Shown here piece after piece: positions 31,313-38,954 of a DNA stretch of 64,000 bases. The notes below the pieces were generated by a model, which searched no databases, was not told where the DNA came from, and was given only the letters and a program-made list of their open reading frames with translations. Position numbers and translations under genes: made by a program. Each line of letters starts with the position of its first letter. Position 1 is the first letter of the stretch. This DNA comes from Lentisalinibacter sp035655155 (GTDB taxonomy: Bacteria; Pseudomonadota; Gammaproteobacteria; Steroidobacterales; Woeseiaceae): positions 1 through 64,000 of the forward strand of contig DASRVH010000005.1 of the NCBI GenBank assembly GCA_035655155.1, written 5' to 3'.

Positions 31313-32194
31313 TCAACGGGCGAGCAGTCTCGTCATCAGCTCGGGCTCCACCAGGGCGGAGATGCCGACCGTACCCTCATTCACCGTCACCTTTGTCTTG
31401 CTCAGCAGCTCCGCCAGCGCGGGCTCTTCCTCCGCGGCCACGGCCTGCAATCCGATTAGGCCTCCCACAATTCCGCCCACGGCCAGCGCCATGCCCGGAT
31501 CGCTGGCCACGATCGTCGCCTCGATGACGGCGAGCCCGTCACGGTCGGCGACGAAGAATGCCGCTTCCCGGGTGTGCTCGAGGATGCGGGACTCCCAGGA
31601 GCCCCCGGCGCCGGCCTGGGGACGGATGCCGCCCTGCATCAGGTTCCGGTCCGCCGTGAGCACGAACAGCGTGCCGTCTGCCGCCTCGCGCTCCTCGACA
31701 CGGCCGCCGTCGGCCAGCAGCTTCTCCATGGTCGCGGCCTCGGAGGTGAACAGCAGCAGTCCGTCGATGGCGAACGTGAAGTAGCCGTCGAAATCCGCAT
31801 CGTCCATCTGGCCCAGCTGGTAGTAGCGGCTGCCGTCGGCCTCGTGCTCGTCCACCCTGGCCTCGCGCTTCGCCAGCGCCAGCACCTTCTCCCGGGTCTG
31901 GTCCGAGAAACGCCCGCGGATGGCGAGCACGGCATCGTCGTCGCCCTGGCTGAACACCGTGACCCGGTCGGTCTCGGCGCCCAGGTCGACGCCGAGGTCG
32001 TTGCGCAGGTCGGCGAACAGCTCCTTGTCCAGCCAGCCGTAGAGCTGGCGTCCGACCTCGGAGCCGCGCATTTCGACGAGGTCGGCATGCAGGTACCAGC
32101 GGGCGTTGCCGGGCAGTTCGCCGGGCGCGACCGCGGCGACGGCGAGGCCGGGGACGGCGACCATGAGGATGGCGTGCAGTCTCGGAAAGCGCAT
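31313..32194 (-). CDS. Exported protein of unknown function, 293 aa
   Basis: A signal peptide (FPRLHAILMVAVPGLAVAAVAPG) precedes a mature domain with ARWYLHADLVEMRGSEVGRQLYGWLDKELF near the start and a mix of charged and beta-rich segments; the C-terminus contains GMALAVGGIVGGLIGLQAVAAEEEP. The ATG at 32194 has GGAG 7 bases ahead. I recognise no named family, though the whole-length arrangement resembles uncharacterised exported proteins that precede sigma factors. As first gene of the sigma operon it could be the signal input or a downstream effector. Confidence 0.72.
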   Translation of the reverse strand: MRFPRLHAILMVAVPGLAVAAVAPGELPGNARWYLHADLVEMRGSEVGRQLYGWLDKELFADLRNDLGVDLGAETDRVTVFSQGDDDAVLAIRGRFSDQTREKVLALAKREARVDEHEADGSRYYQLGQMDDADFDGYFTFAIDGLLLFTSEAATMEKLLADGGRVEEREAADGTLFVLTADRNLMQGGIRPQAGAGGSWESRILEHTREAAFFVADRDGLAVIEATIVASDPGMALAVGGIVGGLIGLQAVAAEEEPALAELLSKTKVTVNEGTVGISALVEPELMTRLLAR

Positions 32195-32278
32195 GGCGGG
32201 CTCCGTATTGATGTTAACTGTCATGTTATAGCGCTCGCCGGCGCAAACGGTTACACCCGGGACGTGAAAAGTCTGCCG

Positions 32279-33106
32279 TCAGCGGCGCTGCTCTCCGCCG
32301 GCCTCCGATTCGATCGCAAACAGGCCCGCGCCGAGACGGACCGCCTTGCCGGGTGGCGGCGCAGTCTCCGGCTCGTGCCGGCTTAGCCAGTCGTCGATCT
32401 CCTCCAGGAAGGCCTGGCCGCGCACCTGCATGAATTCCCGGAACAGGGCGGCCTGTTCGGCCGTCATCCGGTCGTTGGAGGCGCGGCCTTCGAAGCGGGG
32501 GGTATCGTCCGCCTTGCGGTACAGGTTGTGGCGCAGTGCGTCGCCGAGTTCCTTGAGTACGGCGCCGGCACGCAGGATGCTCTCCGGCTCCAGGGGTTCC
32601 GGGACGTGGTAGCGTCTCAGCGCGCGCACCCTCCCATCCGGGGTTCGTGCCACGGTGCCACCGCCCAGCAGTTCCTTCAGCAGGGTCTGCCTCGGGACGT
32701 CGCCCGAGTAGCGCCGGGTCAGCGCGTCGAAGGACGGCGCGGGGCCTTCCTCGGGCAGTTCGAGCGGTTGGCCCGAATCGTCGAGGAATGCCGGATCCTG
32801 GTGCCAGCCGGACAGCACCCGGCTGGCGTCGCTGGTCTTGCGGCTGACGCTCTCCGGTTCGGCGGCGAGCAGATCCCGCTGGCGGCGGATCTCCTTACGG
32901 TCGATACCGGTCATCACGGCGACGCGGGACACATTGGTGGGGCGGCCGCGGATGCCGAACTCGGAGGTGGCGACATCGACGAAGACGGACTTGGAGAGGT
33001 CCGAGAACTCCCGCCACGTGATGCCGCAGCGCAGCGCGATGCTCGCCACCGGCCGCAGCAGCAGGCGGCAGGCGCGATAGACGGAGCTCTTCAGATCGTT
33101 ATCCAT
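32279..33106 (-). CDS. Uncharacterised protein, DUF6502-like
   Basis: A 275-residue soluble protein. The N-terminal part (LLRPVASIALRCGITWREFSDLSKSVFVDVATSEFG) and RPTNVSRVAVMTGIDRKEIRRQRDLL look like a helix-turn-helix module, and GRVRALRRYHVPEP recurs in a family found in marine gammaproteobacteria. The ATG at 33106 (DNDLKSSVYRA) is preferred because longer in-frame starts enter low-quality sequence. A DNA-binding role is suggested by the HTH-like portion, but no function is known to me. It is not closely linked to its neighbours. Confidence 0.7.
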   Translation of the reverse strand: MDNDLKSSVYRACRLLLRPVASIALRCGITWREFSDLSKSVFVDVATSEFGIRGRPTNVSRVAVMTGIDRKEIRRQRDLLAAEPESVSRKTSDASRVLSGWHQDPAFLDDSGQPLELPEEGPAPSFDALTRRYSGDVPRQTLLKELLGGGTVARTPDGRVRALRRYHVPEPLEPESILRAGAVLKELGDALRHNLYRKADDTPRFEGRASNDRMTAEQAALFREFMQVRGQAFLEEIDDWLSRHEPETAPPPGKAVRLGAGLFAIESEAGGEQRR

Positions 33107-33172
33107 GTCCGGTTTCTCGTGACCGCGTGCGGACATTCTGTACCACGGAGGCCTGCGGTTGACAGTCGCGAA

Positions 33173-33207
33173 GCCGGGCCCGGCAGGGGAGACCTGCCGA
33201 ACCCGGC
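33173..33207. terminator. Terminator-like hairpin without a T-run
   Basis: Nested stems GCCGGG...CCCGGC and GGCAGG...CCTGCC lie 50 bases past the minus-strand stop of the DUF5666 gene. No poly-T follows on either strand, so it may stabilise the 3' end or act as a weak terminator. Confidence 0.4.
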
Positions 33208-33257
33208 GTTCACGAGGTGTCACCTCAGCGGCATGCTGCCGCGGTGAGGCCGGCGGC

Positions 33258-35156
33258 TCAGTTCTGGTCCTCGATCAGGATGGCATTGTCGTTTGCATCC
33301 ACCCGCACGGTGACCTGGAGTCCGTCCGGCAGAAGTTCGGACAGGGACTCGGGCAGGTCGCCGAAGCGAAGGTCGGCATCGCCGAGTTCCTCGCCACGGG
33401 CCGCCTCGACGATGGAAGCGTCGATCAGGGTGTCTGCCGTTACGACGACGGTCCGGCCCGCGACGACGAACGTGTTCTCGACGTCGTCCACGTTGCTGAC
33501 CGTGCCGCCAACCTCGTCGGCCGCGGCGCCGTCATCGCCGTTACCGTCGTCGTTGCCGCCGCCCATGCCGTCGTCGTCGTTGCCGGCGACGCCGTCGTCG
33601 CGCTCGAATTCGACCTCCTCGGCAATGAGCAGGCCGTCGGAGCAGCCGCCGTTGTCGATGCTGTCGGCCTCGACCACGTCGCCGGCCGCGAGGCGGGCGA
33701 AGAACTCGTCGCGGCCGATGGCCACGTCGTTCTCGTCGCGGAACCCGCCGGCGCTGGTGATCTGCGCCGTGTCGATGGTGACGCCCTGGATGACGAAGAA
33801 AGGATCGTCGACGGAGCCGTCGGCCGCCGGGCCGCGCAGCTCGCAGTCCTGATCGTCCTCGTCGCCGTCGCGCTCGATGCGCATCCAGGTCACGGTGCCG
33901 TCGCTCTCGGGATACCCGCGCGCCTCGACGTAGTCGCCCGCCGATACCCGCGCAAGGAACGCCTCGGGGGTCAGCCGGTCGCCGTCGTCGGCATCGTCAT
34001 CCTCGATGCGGCTTGCGCCGGTGGGCGTGATCTCGAGACCCAGGCGGGTGACGAAGCTCCCAGTGCCGACCGTCTCTACCCGATCCTCGGTGCGCACGGA
34101 ATTCTCGCGCTCGAACTTCACGCCGTCGTCACCGTCGTCCAGTATCAGTACGCCGTCTGCGTCGAAGGTGCCTTCCACCTCCACCCGCGCGCCGACGTGA
34201 CCGGCCAGCCGGCTGGCGTCGTTCACGGGTATCGTGTTGCCGTCGATGGTGATCGTGTTCGGGCTGGATGCGGTATCCACCGCCTCCAGGATTCCCTCGA
34301 TCTCTAACTCGCCTTCGTCGCCGTCGCCGCGGCCGAAGTCGTCCTCGCGCTCGATGCTGTCCGCCTCGAGTGTGCCGTCGGCGAGCAGCGTTCCTTCCAC
34401 CTCCACGAAGACGTCTTCGGTAAGCGTACCGTCCGGGAAGTCCTCGCCGTCCAGGTCGTCCGCGGTCCACGCCACGGTCAGGTCACGAATGAGGAAGGTA
34501 CCCGCCGCGGGGTCCAGGTCGGTGACATAGCCCTTTACCTCGACATCGTCGTCGCCCCCGGCCTGGTCGTCGTCGCGTTCCACGCGGGTGGCGAGGATGC
34601 CGGCGTCGGTCTGAAAACCGCTCACTTCGACGACGATCGAGCCGCCGGCGGGATCCAGGTCGAGCAGGTCGATGCTGCCGTCGCCGTTGTTGTCACCGAT
34701 GCCGTCGTCGAAGACCGTGTTGTCGTCCACGGTGACTTCCTGACCGGCCAAGGTGAACGAGCCGAGGCCCGGGTTGGCTGGGTCCGGCTGGATGGCGCTC
34801 ACCGGGCCTTCCAGATCGTCGTCGTATCGGATCCGGTCGGCCCGGCGGTCGTTCCCGTTCCGCTCGCCCTCGATCTTCACCTTCATGCCGAGACGAAGGG
34901 CGTCCTCGGTCTTGCGGCCTTCGTCCTCGAACTCGATCTCCGCCGCTGAGGTGTCGTAGCGGACGCCGTTCACGTAGACGCTGCCGAAGCCGGTGATCAC
35001 ACCGGAGGCACTTACCTTGGCCGAGGTGGCCGGCGGCGGGTTTGACGATGTCGGCGGCTGGGTGGCGGTGCCGCCGCCTCCGCCGCCGCAGGCGGCCAGG
35101 CCGAGAGCGGCTGCCACCGCCGCTCCGATTCTGAGTTTTGGTCCTGAGATGTTCAT
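33258..35156 (-). CDS. Large acidic lipoprotein with repeated DUF5666-like domains
   Basis: A 632-residue lipoprotein: signal ending LGLAACGGGGGG, a Thr/Pro/Ser spacer, then a run of about eight beta-rich modules of roughly 70 residues. The unit starts with a phrase such as ASGVITGFGSVYVNGVRYDTS or VDGTIT-like, and continues with G-x-x-V-E-V-E-G and an acidic loop (EDDDQAGGDDDVEV). DUF5666 proteins are exported and of unknown function; the highly acidic composition suits a halophile or metal-binding. The ATG at 35156 has GGGAG 6 bases ahead. An inverted-repeat pair lies upstream at 35204-35229. Confidence 0.85.
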   Translation of the reverse strand: MNISGPKLRIGAAVAAALGLAACGGGGGGTATQPPTSSNPPPATSAKVSASGVITGFGSVYVNGVRYDTSAAEIEFEDEGRKTEDALRLGMKVKIEGERNGNDRRADRIRYDDDLEGPVSAIQPDPANPGLGSFTLAGQEVTVDDNTVFDDGIGDNNGDGSIDLLDLDPAGGSIVVEVSGFQTDAGILATRVERDDDQAGGDDDVEVKGYVTDLDPAAGTFLIRDLTVAWTADDLDGEDFPDGTLTEDVFVEVEGTLLADGTLEADSIEREDDFGRGDGDEGELEIEGILEAVDTASSPNTITIDGNTIPVNDASRLAGHVGARVEVEGTFDADGVLILDDGDDGVKFERENSVRTEDRVETVGTGSFVTRLGLEITPTGASRIEDDDADDGDRLTPEAFLARVSAGDYVEARGYPESDGTVTWMRIERDGDEDDQDCELRGPAADGSVDDPFFVIQGVTIDTAQITSAGGFRDENDVAIGRDEFFARLAAGDVVEADSIDNGGCSDGLLIAEEVEFERDDGVAGNDDDGMGGGNDDGNGDDGAAADEVGGTVSNVDDVENTFVVAGRTVVVTADTLIDASIVEAARGEELGDADLRFGDLPESLSELLPDGLQVTVRVDANDNAILIEDQN

Positions 35157-35203
35157 GTTCGACTCCCGATCTGTCTGCTGAATGAGATATACAGTAGCTA
35201 CAG

Positions 35204-35229
35204 TTGGGGAAATATACCCCAATATTGGG
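35204..35229. promoter_or_regulatory. Two overlapping inverted repeats upstream of the DUF5666 gene
   Basis: TTGGGG (35204-35209) pairs with CCCCAA (35217-35222), and the same right arm is part of a second perfect palindrome, CCCAATATTGGG (35218-35229). The two structures exclude each other. They sit 48-73 bases upstream of the lipoprotein start, where an operator for a dimeric regulator would be expected. Confidence 0.5.
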
Positions 35230-35316
35230 TAAGGTCAAGTAGAAGGAACCTGCCGCTGGCAGGATTTCCGGCGCATCGCGAAAAAGAGACCTGCGGTCAG
35301 GGAGTTGGGACCGCTC

Positions 35317-36183
35317 TTACTGGGCCGTCGCAGGAGCGCTGATGGGCTCCTCCATCCCGAACAACCAGCGAATGCCGCGCCGGAAGGCGGGCGGCGCTGC
35401 GGAAAAGTGGCTCTCGCCAGGCAGGATCTCGGCCTCGAGATCCCAGGGCGTGTCCTGCTGCATCGTCCAGTGACCGATCCAGGAGAGAGCCGGGCCGCGG
35501 AAGCGCGGCAGGTCGTCCGCGCCGGAGGCCAGGTACAGACGGCGCCGCGGGCCGTTGAATGTCTTCCCGGGCGCTTCCAGGAAGAGCGGGAGGTTGCGGT
35601 GCAGCGCCGGGTTGATGGCGATGTGCCCCCAGAACGGGGCGTCCGGCTGCAGCGCGCTGTAGAGGACGAATTGTCCGCCGAGAGACTGCCCCAGAATCAC
35701 GCGGCGTTCCGGGTCGGCGGGATAGCGGGACTCGACCAGGGGAATCAGTGCTTCGCGGAGGAAGCCCAGGAAGGCGTCGGCGCCGCCCCAGAACTCCGGC
35801 TCGGGCGCCTCCGCCGTGTAGTCCCGGCTGCGCTGGTTGCCCTCCCGGAAGTAGTCGGTGCCGTAGGAGACGCTCACCAGTATGAGTTCGGGAACTTCCT
35901 CGCCCAGTTCCAGATAGCGGTAGTAGCCGGCCAGGAGCGGGAACATGTTGCCGCCGTCGAGCAGATACACCGCCGGATAACGCCGGTCGGCTCCCGGCTC
36001 GTGGCTCTCGGGCATGCGCACGTGAACATGGTAGACGCCGTCGGGCTCGTCCGGCGTCAGACGGTGATAGTCGGCTCTGTCGACGGCCTGCAGGCGGGTC
36101 TCCCGTTCGCCGGCGCCGAGCGGCGGGGCGGGAAGGGCAGCAAGAGCAGCCAGGAAAACGAGAGCGGGCAGTCGTGTCCTCAT
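35317..36183 (-). CDS. Exported esterase, Fes/IroE-like alpha/beta hydrolase
   Basis: A 288-residue protein with a signal peptide (LPALVFLAALAALPAPPLGA) and the PF00756 putative esterase fold: YPAVYLLDGGNMFPLLAGYYRYL, LILVSVSYGTDYF, the nucleophile in RRVILGQSLGGQFVLYSAL and a late His in LPGESHFSAAPPAF. It probably hydrolyses an ester such as a siderophore or acyl ester in the periplasm. AGGGACC precedes the ATG at 36183; upstream the frame stays open through a 9-bp tandem repeat, but the signal peptide argues against using it. Confidence 0.85.
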   Translation of the reverse strand: MRTRLPALVFLAALAALPAPPLGAGERETRLQAVDRADYHRLTPDEPDGVYHVHVRMPESHEPGADRRYPAVYLLDGGNMFPLLAGYYRYLELGEEVPELILVSVSYGTDYFREGNQRSRDYTAEAPEPEFWGGADAFLGFLREALIPLVESRYPADPERRVILGQSLGGQFVLYSALQPDAPFWGHIAINPALHRNLPLFLEAPGKTFNGPRRRLYLASGADDLPRFRGPALSWIGHWTMQQDTPWDLEAEILPGESHFSAAPPAFRRGIRWLFGMEEPISAPATAQ

Positions 36184-36235
36184 CGATGGTCCCTGCGACG
36201 GCGGTATGCCGACAGTATTGCGCAACAGGCCGTCC

Positions 36236-36316
36236 GGGGGCATCCCGGCCATTGCAGGCATCGCAGGCATCGCCCGCATTGCAGGCATCCTGGCCATCCC
36301 AGACATCCTGGGTACC
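36236..36316. repeat. Nine imperfect copies of a 9-bp tandem repeat
   Basis: Units follow the consensus GCAGGCATC, with two perfect adjacent copies at 36254-36271 and another at 36281-36289; flanking units diverge. It fills the gap between the divergent esterase and cytochrome genes. Because 9 is a multiple of 3, frames stay open through it on both strands, but no ribosome site supports translation. Confidence 0.8.
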
Positions 36317-36431
36317 CTAGGCACATGTCACTACTGGCCGGGTATGCCCGGATCGCCTAGAGTGAACCTGTCGAGTTGTGGCCGCGTCGCTCGAAGATCC
36401 GCGGCCGTTCGTTGCGGGGAGGAAGCCCGGG

Positions 36432-36926
36432 ATGAGGAAGACGACGCTCCGGCCCAGGGTATCCAGGGTGGCAATGGTGACGATCGCGATGCTGAGCGGC
36501 GCGCTGCTGGCGGGCTGCGAGGCCGGTCCGAAGTCCGCCGCCGGATTCCGCCTGCCGGACGGGGATCCGGAGGCCGGCCGGGCGGCCTTTCTGGCACTGC
36601 AGTGCAATTCCTGTCATGTGATCAGCAATTACGAGCTGCCGCCGCCGGCGGCGAAAGGGCCGGTGCAGGTGACGCTGGGCGGCGAGGTGACCCGGGTGAA
36701 GACCTACGGCGAACTCGTGACCTCCATCATCAATCCGTCGCACAAGCTGGTCCGCTGGTACCCGGAAGAGGAGATCTCCGAAGAGGGCGAGTCGCTGATG
36801 CCCGGCTTCAACGACCGCATGACCGTGCGCCAGCTCATCAACCTGGTCGCGTTCCTGCAGCCCCATTACGACGTCGTCGTGCCGCGCTACGAGTACCCAG
36901 AGTACCAGTACGCGCCGATCTACTGA
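36432..36926 (+). CDS. c-type cytochrome lipoprotein
   Basis: A 164-residue protein with a lipoprotein signal (MLSGALLAGCEAG, lipobox Cys29) and a single haem site C58-N-S-C61-H62; the likely axial Met is M123 in LMPGFNDRMT (or M130). The spacing matches small mono-haem cytochromes of the SoxX/cytochrome c class, periplasmic but membrane-tethered. GAGGAAG lies 8 bases before the ATG at 36432. The following small membrane protein starts 18 bases after its stop, so the two are probably co-transcribed. Confidence 0.88.
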   Translation: MRKTTLRPRVSRVAMVTIAMLSGALLAGCEAGPKSAAGFRLPDGDPEAGRAAFLALQCNSCHVISNYELPPPAAKGPVQVTLGGEVTRVKTYGELVTSIINPSHKLVRWYPEEEISEEGESLMPGFNDRMTVRQLINLVAFLQPHYDVVVPRYEYPEYQYAPIY

Positions 36927-36944
36927 CCCTGAAGGAGGACAGCG

Positions 36945-37322
36945 ATGCCCGGACTCGTCGTCCGACTGCTGATCAATATGCTCGGCTTGTGGGCGGCCGC
37001 CGCGATCGTGCCCGGCGTGCACATCACCGGCGTGGGGACGTTCATCCTCGCCGCCATCCTGCTGGGCGTGGTGAACGCGCTGGTGCGGCCCATCGCCATC
37101 GTCGCGACGCTGCCGCTCACCCTCGTCACGCTGGGGCTGTTCCTGTTCGTGGTTAACGCGATGATGTTCGGCCTGGTCGCGTGGCTGCTGGCCGATTTCG
37201 CGGTGTCGGGCTTCTGGGCGGCCCTGTTCGGCTCCCTGGTGGTCAGTCTGACGAGCACGCTGACGTCCTGGTACATCGGTCCGAGCGGGCGCTACGACGT
37301 GATGGTCGTACGTCGGCGCTAG
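36945..37322 (+). CDS. PF04020-type four-helix membrane protein (holin-family name only)
   Basis: A 125-residue protein of four hydrophobic helices: LLINMLGLWAAAAIVPGVHI, GTFILAAILLGVVNALVRPI, LPLTLVTLGLFLFVVNAMMFG and ALFGSLVVSLTSTLTSWYI. The G-x-x-N-A-L-V-R-P-I motif is the signature of PF04020 proteins, often labelled phage holin family but usually chromosomal with unknown role. AAGGAGGACAGCG gives a very strong ribosome site. No phage genes are nearby, so a holin function is doubtful. Confidence 0.88.
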   Translation: MPGLVVRLLINMLGLWAAAAIVPGVHITGVGTFILAAILLGVVNALVRPIAIVATLPLTLVTLGLFLFVVNAMMFGLVAWLLADFAVSGFWAALFGSLVVSLTSTLTSWYIGPSGRYDVMVVRRR

Positions 37323-37358
37323 CCCTGCGCGGAACGGACCGGGGCCGGATGACCCCGC

Positions 37359-38741
37359 CTAGATGATCTTGGAGTAGCGCTGGGGCTCGGCCTGCGCCCG
37401 CAGGTAGCCGTCGAACACCATCGCGATGGCTCGCAGCAGCAGCCGGCCGGTTGGCGTGACGCGGATGGAGGCATCGTCCACCTCCACCAGGCCGTCTTCC
37501 TCGAGCGGCGCGAGGTCCGCCAGCTCTTCGGCGAAGCGGCTGCGGAAGTCGATGTCGAAGCGCTCCTCGATCTCGCTGAAGATCAGCCGGTCCCGGCACA
37601 TGATGGACTGGATTACCTTGCCGCGGAGCTTGTCCTCGTCGCTCATGATCAGGCCGCGCTCGACGGGCAGGTGGCCCTCCTCGATGCGCCGGCCGTAGTC
37701 GTGGTCGTGCCGGGTGTGCTGGCTGTAGCAGTCGGCGACGCGGCCGATGGAACTCGCGCCGAGCGCGATCAGCTCGGTGTCCGCATGGGTGGAATAGCCC
37801 TGGAAGTTGCGCTGCATGGTGCCGTTCTCGCGTGCGATGGCGAGTTCGTCGTCCTTGCGCGCGAAGTGGTCCATGCCGATGTACTCGTAGCCCTCCGCGC
37901 CGAGCCGCTGGATGGTGTGGCCGAGGAGCGCCAGCTTCACGTCGTCGCTGGGCAGGTCCTCCTGGCGGATGAGGCGCTGGGCCCGGAACATCTGCGGCAG
38001 GTGGGCGTAGCTGTAGACCGAGATACGGTCCGGCGCTGCCTCCAGCACGGTGTCCAGCGTGCGGTCGAAGCGTTCCGGCGTCTGCATGGGCAGGCCGTAG
38101 ATGAGATCGATGGAGACCGAGCGGAAGCCGGCCTCCCGGGCCTGCTGGATCAGCGGCAGGGTCTCGTCAGGCGGCTGGACGCGGTTCACCGCCTTCTGCA
38201 CCTCGGGGTCGAAGTCCTGCACGCCCATGCTGAGCCGGTTGAAGCCCATGCCGGCCAGCGCGGCCACCATGCCGGGCTGGATGCTGCGCGGGTCGATCTC
38301 GATGGAGAACTCCTGCCGGCCGTCGCTGCGCAGGCGGAAGTGCTCGCCGAGCTTGGCCATGACCGCGGAGAGCTGCTCCTCGCTGAGATAGGTGGGCGTG
38401 CCGCCGCCGAGATGCAGCTGCTCCACGACCCGCTCGTCGTCGAACAGCGCAGACTGGAGCTCGACCTCGCGGAACAGGTGCTGCAGGTAGTCCGACGCCC
38501 GGTCCCGGTTGCGAGTCACCACCTTGTTGCAGCCACAGTAGTAGCAGAGCGTGTGGCAGTAGGGGATGTGCAGGTACAGCGACAAGGGGCCGTCGTTGCG
38601 CTCGTTGCTGAGGACGCACTGGCGCTTGTACTGCGCCTCGTCGAACTCGTGGAACTGCACCGCCGTCGGGTACGAGGTGTAGCGGGGCCCGCGGCCTCCA
38701 TAGCGCCTGATCAGCGCTTCGTCGAACTTGATTGGCTGCAT
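37359..38741 (-). CDS. hemN: Oxygen-independent coproporphyrinogen III oxidase HemN
   Basis: A 460-residue radical-SAM enzyme that decarboxylates two propionates of coproporphyrinogen III in anaerobic haem synthesis; E. coli HemN has almost the same length. The cluster motif is C62-x3-C66-x2-C69-x-C71 in LHIPYCHTLCYYCGCNK, and further marks are QLHLGGGTPTYL, SIEIDPRSI and SIDLIYGLPMQTPERF. The ATG at 38741 gives the family N-terminus (RYGGRGPRYTSYPTA). Its presence means the organism can make haem under low oxygen. Confidence 0.96.
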   Translation of the reverse strand: MQPIKFDEALIRRYGGRGPRYTSYPTAVQFHEFDEAQYKRQCVLSNERNDGPLSLYLHIPYCHTLCYYCGCNKVVTRNRDRASDYLQHLFREVELQSALFDDERVVEQLHLGGGTPTYLSEEQLSAVMAKLGEHFRLRSDGRQEFSIEIDPRSIQPGMVAALAGMGFNRLSMGVQDFDPEVQKAVNRVQPPDETLPLIQQAREAGFRSVSIDLIYGLPMQTPERFDRTLDTVLEAAPDRISVYSYAHLPQMFRAQRLIRQEDLPSDDVKLALLGHTIQRLGAEGYEYIGMDHFARKDDELAIARENGTMQRNFQGYSTHADTELIALGASSIGRVADCYSQHTRHDHDYGRRIEEGHLPVERGLIMSDEDKLRGKVIQSIMCRDRLIFSEIEERFDIDFRSRFAEELADLAPLEEDGLVEVDDASIRVTPTGRLLLRAIAMVFDGYLRAQAEPQRYSKII

Positions 38742-38857
38742 GCCGATATTCCTGAATCCCTGAATCCCTGCGTCGCCGCGTGACGGCCACATGTCATTGA
38801 ACCACAACGATTATGGTAAGAGGCTCGCTCCCCGGCCCGAGGCTAACCGTACCCGAA

Positions 38858-38909
38858 CGCCGCGGCCGCCTGCATAGGCATTAGCCGAAGGCGGCGGCTT
38901 GCCGCGGCG
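38858..38909. other. Long GC-rich inverted repeat upstream of the aminotransferase gene
   Basis: CGCCGCGG (38858-38865) and CCGCGGCG (38902-38909) enclose a second pairing GCCGCC/GGCGGC. No T-run follows. It lies between the divergent hemN and class V aminotransferase genes and could be a leader hairpin. Confidence 0.35.
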
Positions 38910-38954
38910 GAGCCTGCCCTTCATCATGCGCCCCTCGTGACCACCGGAGGCCTC

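Noticed and set aside
36254..36289. CRISPR array
   Set aside because: The repeat unit is 9 bp, adjacent and imperfect, with no spacers and no cas genes.
36206..37156. 316-codon plus-strand frame across the 9-bp repeat and cytochrome gene
   Set aside because: It runs in the wrong frame through the cytochrome c and PF04020 genes, which have haem and membrane motifs and ribosome sites.
36945..37322. Prophage holin
   Set aside because: The family name includes holin, but no phage genes are near and PF04020 proteins are mostly chromosomal with other roles.
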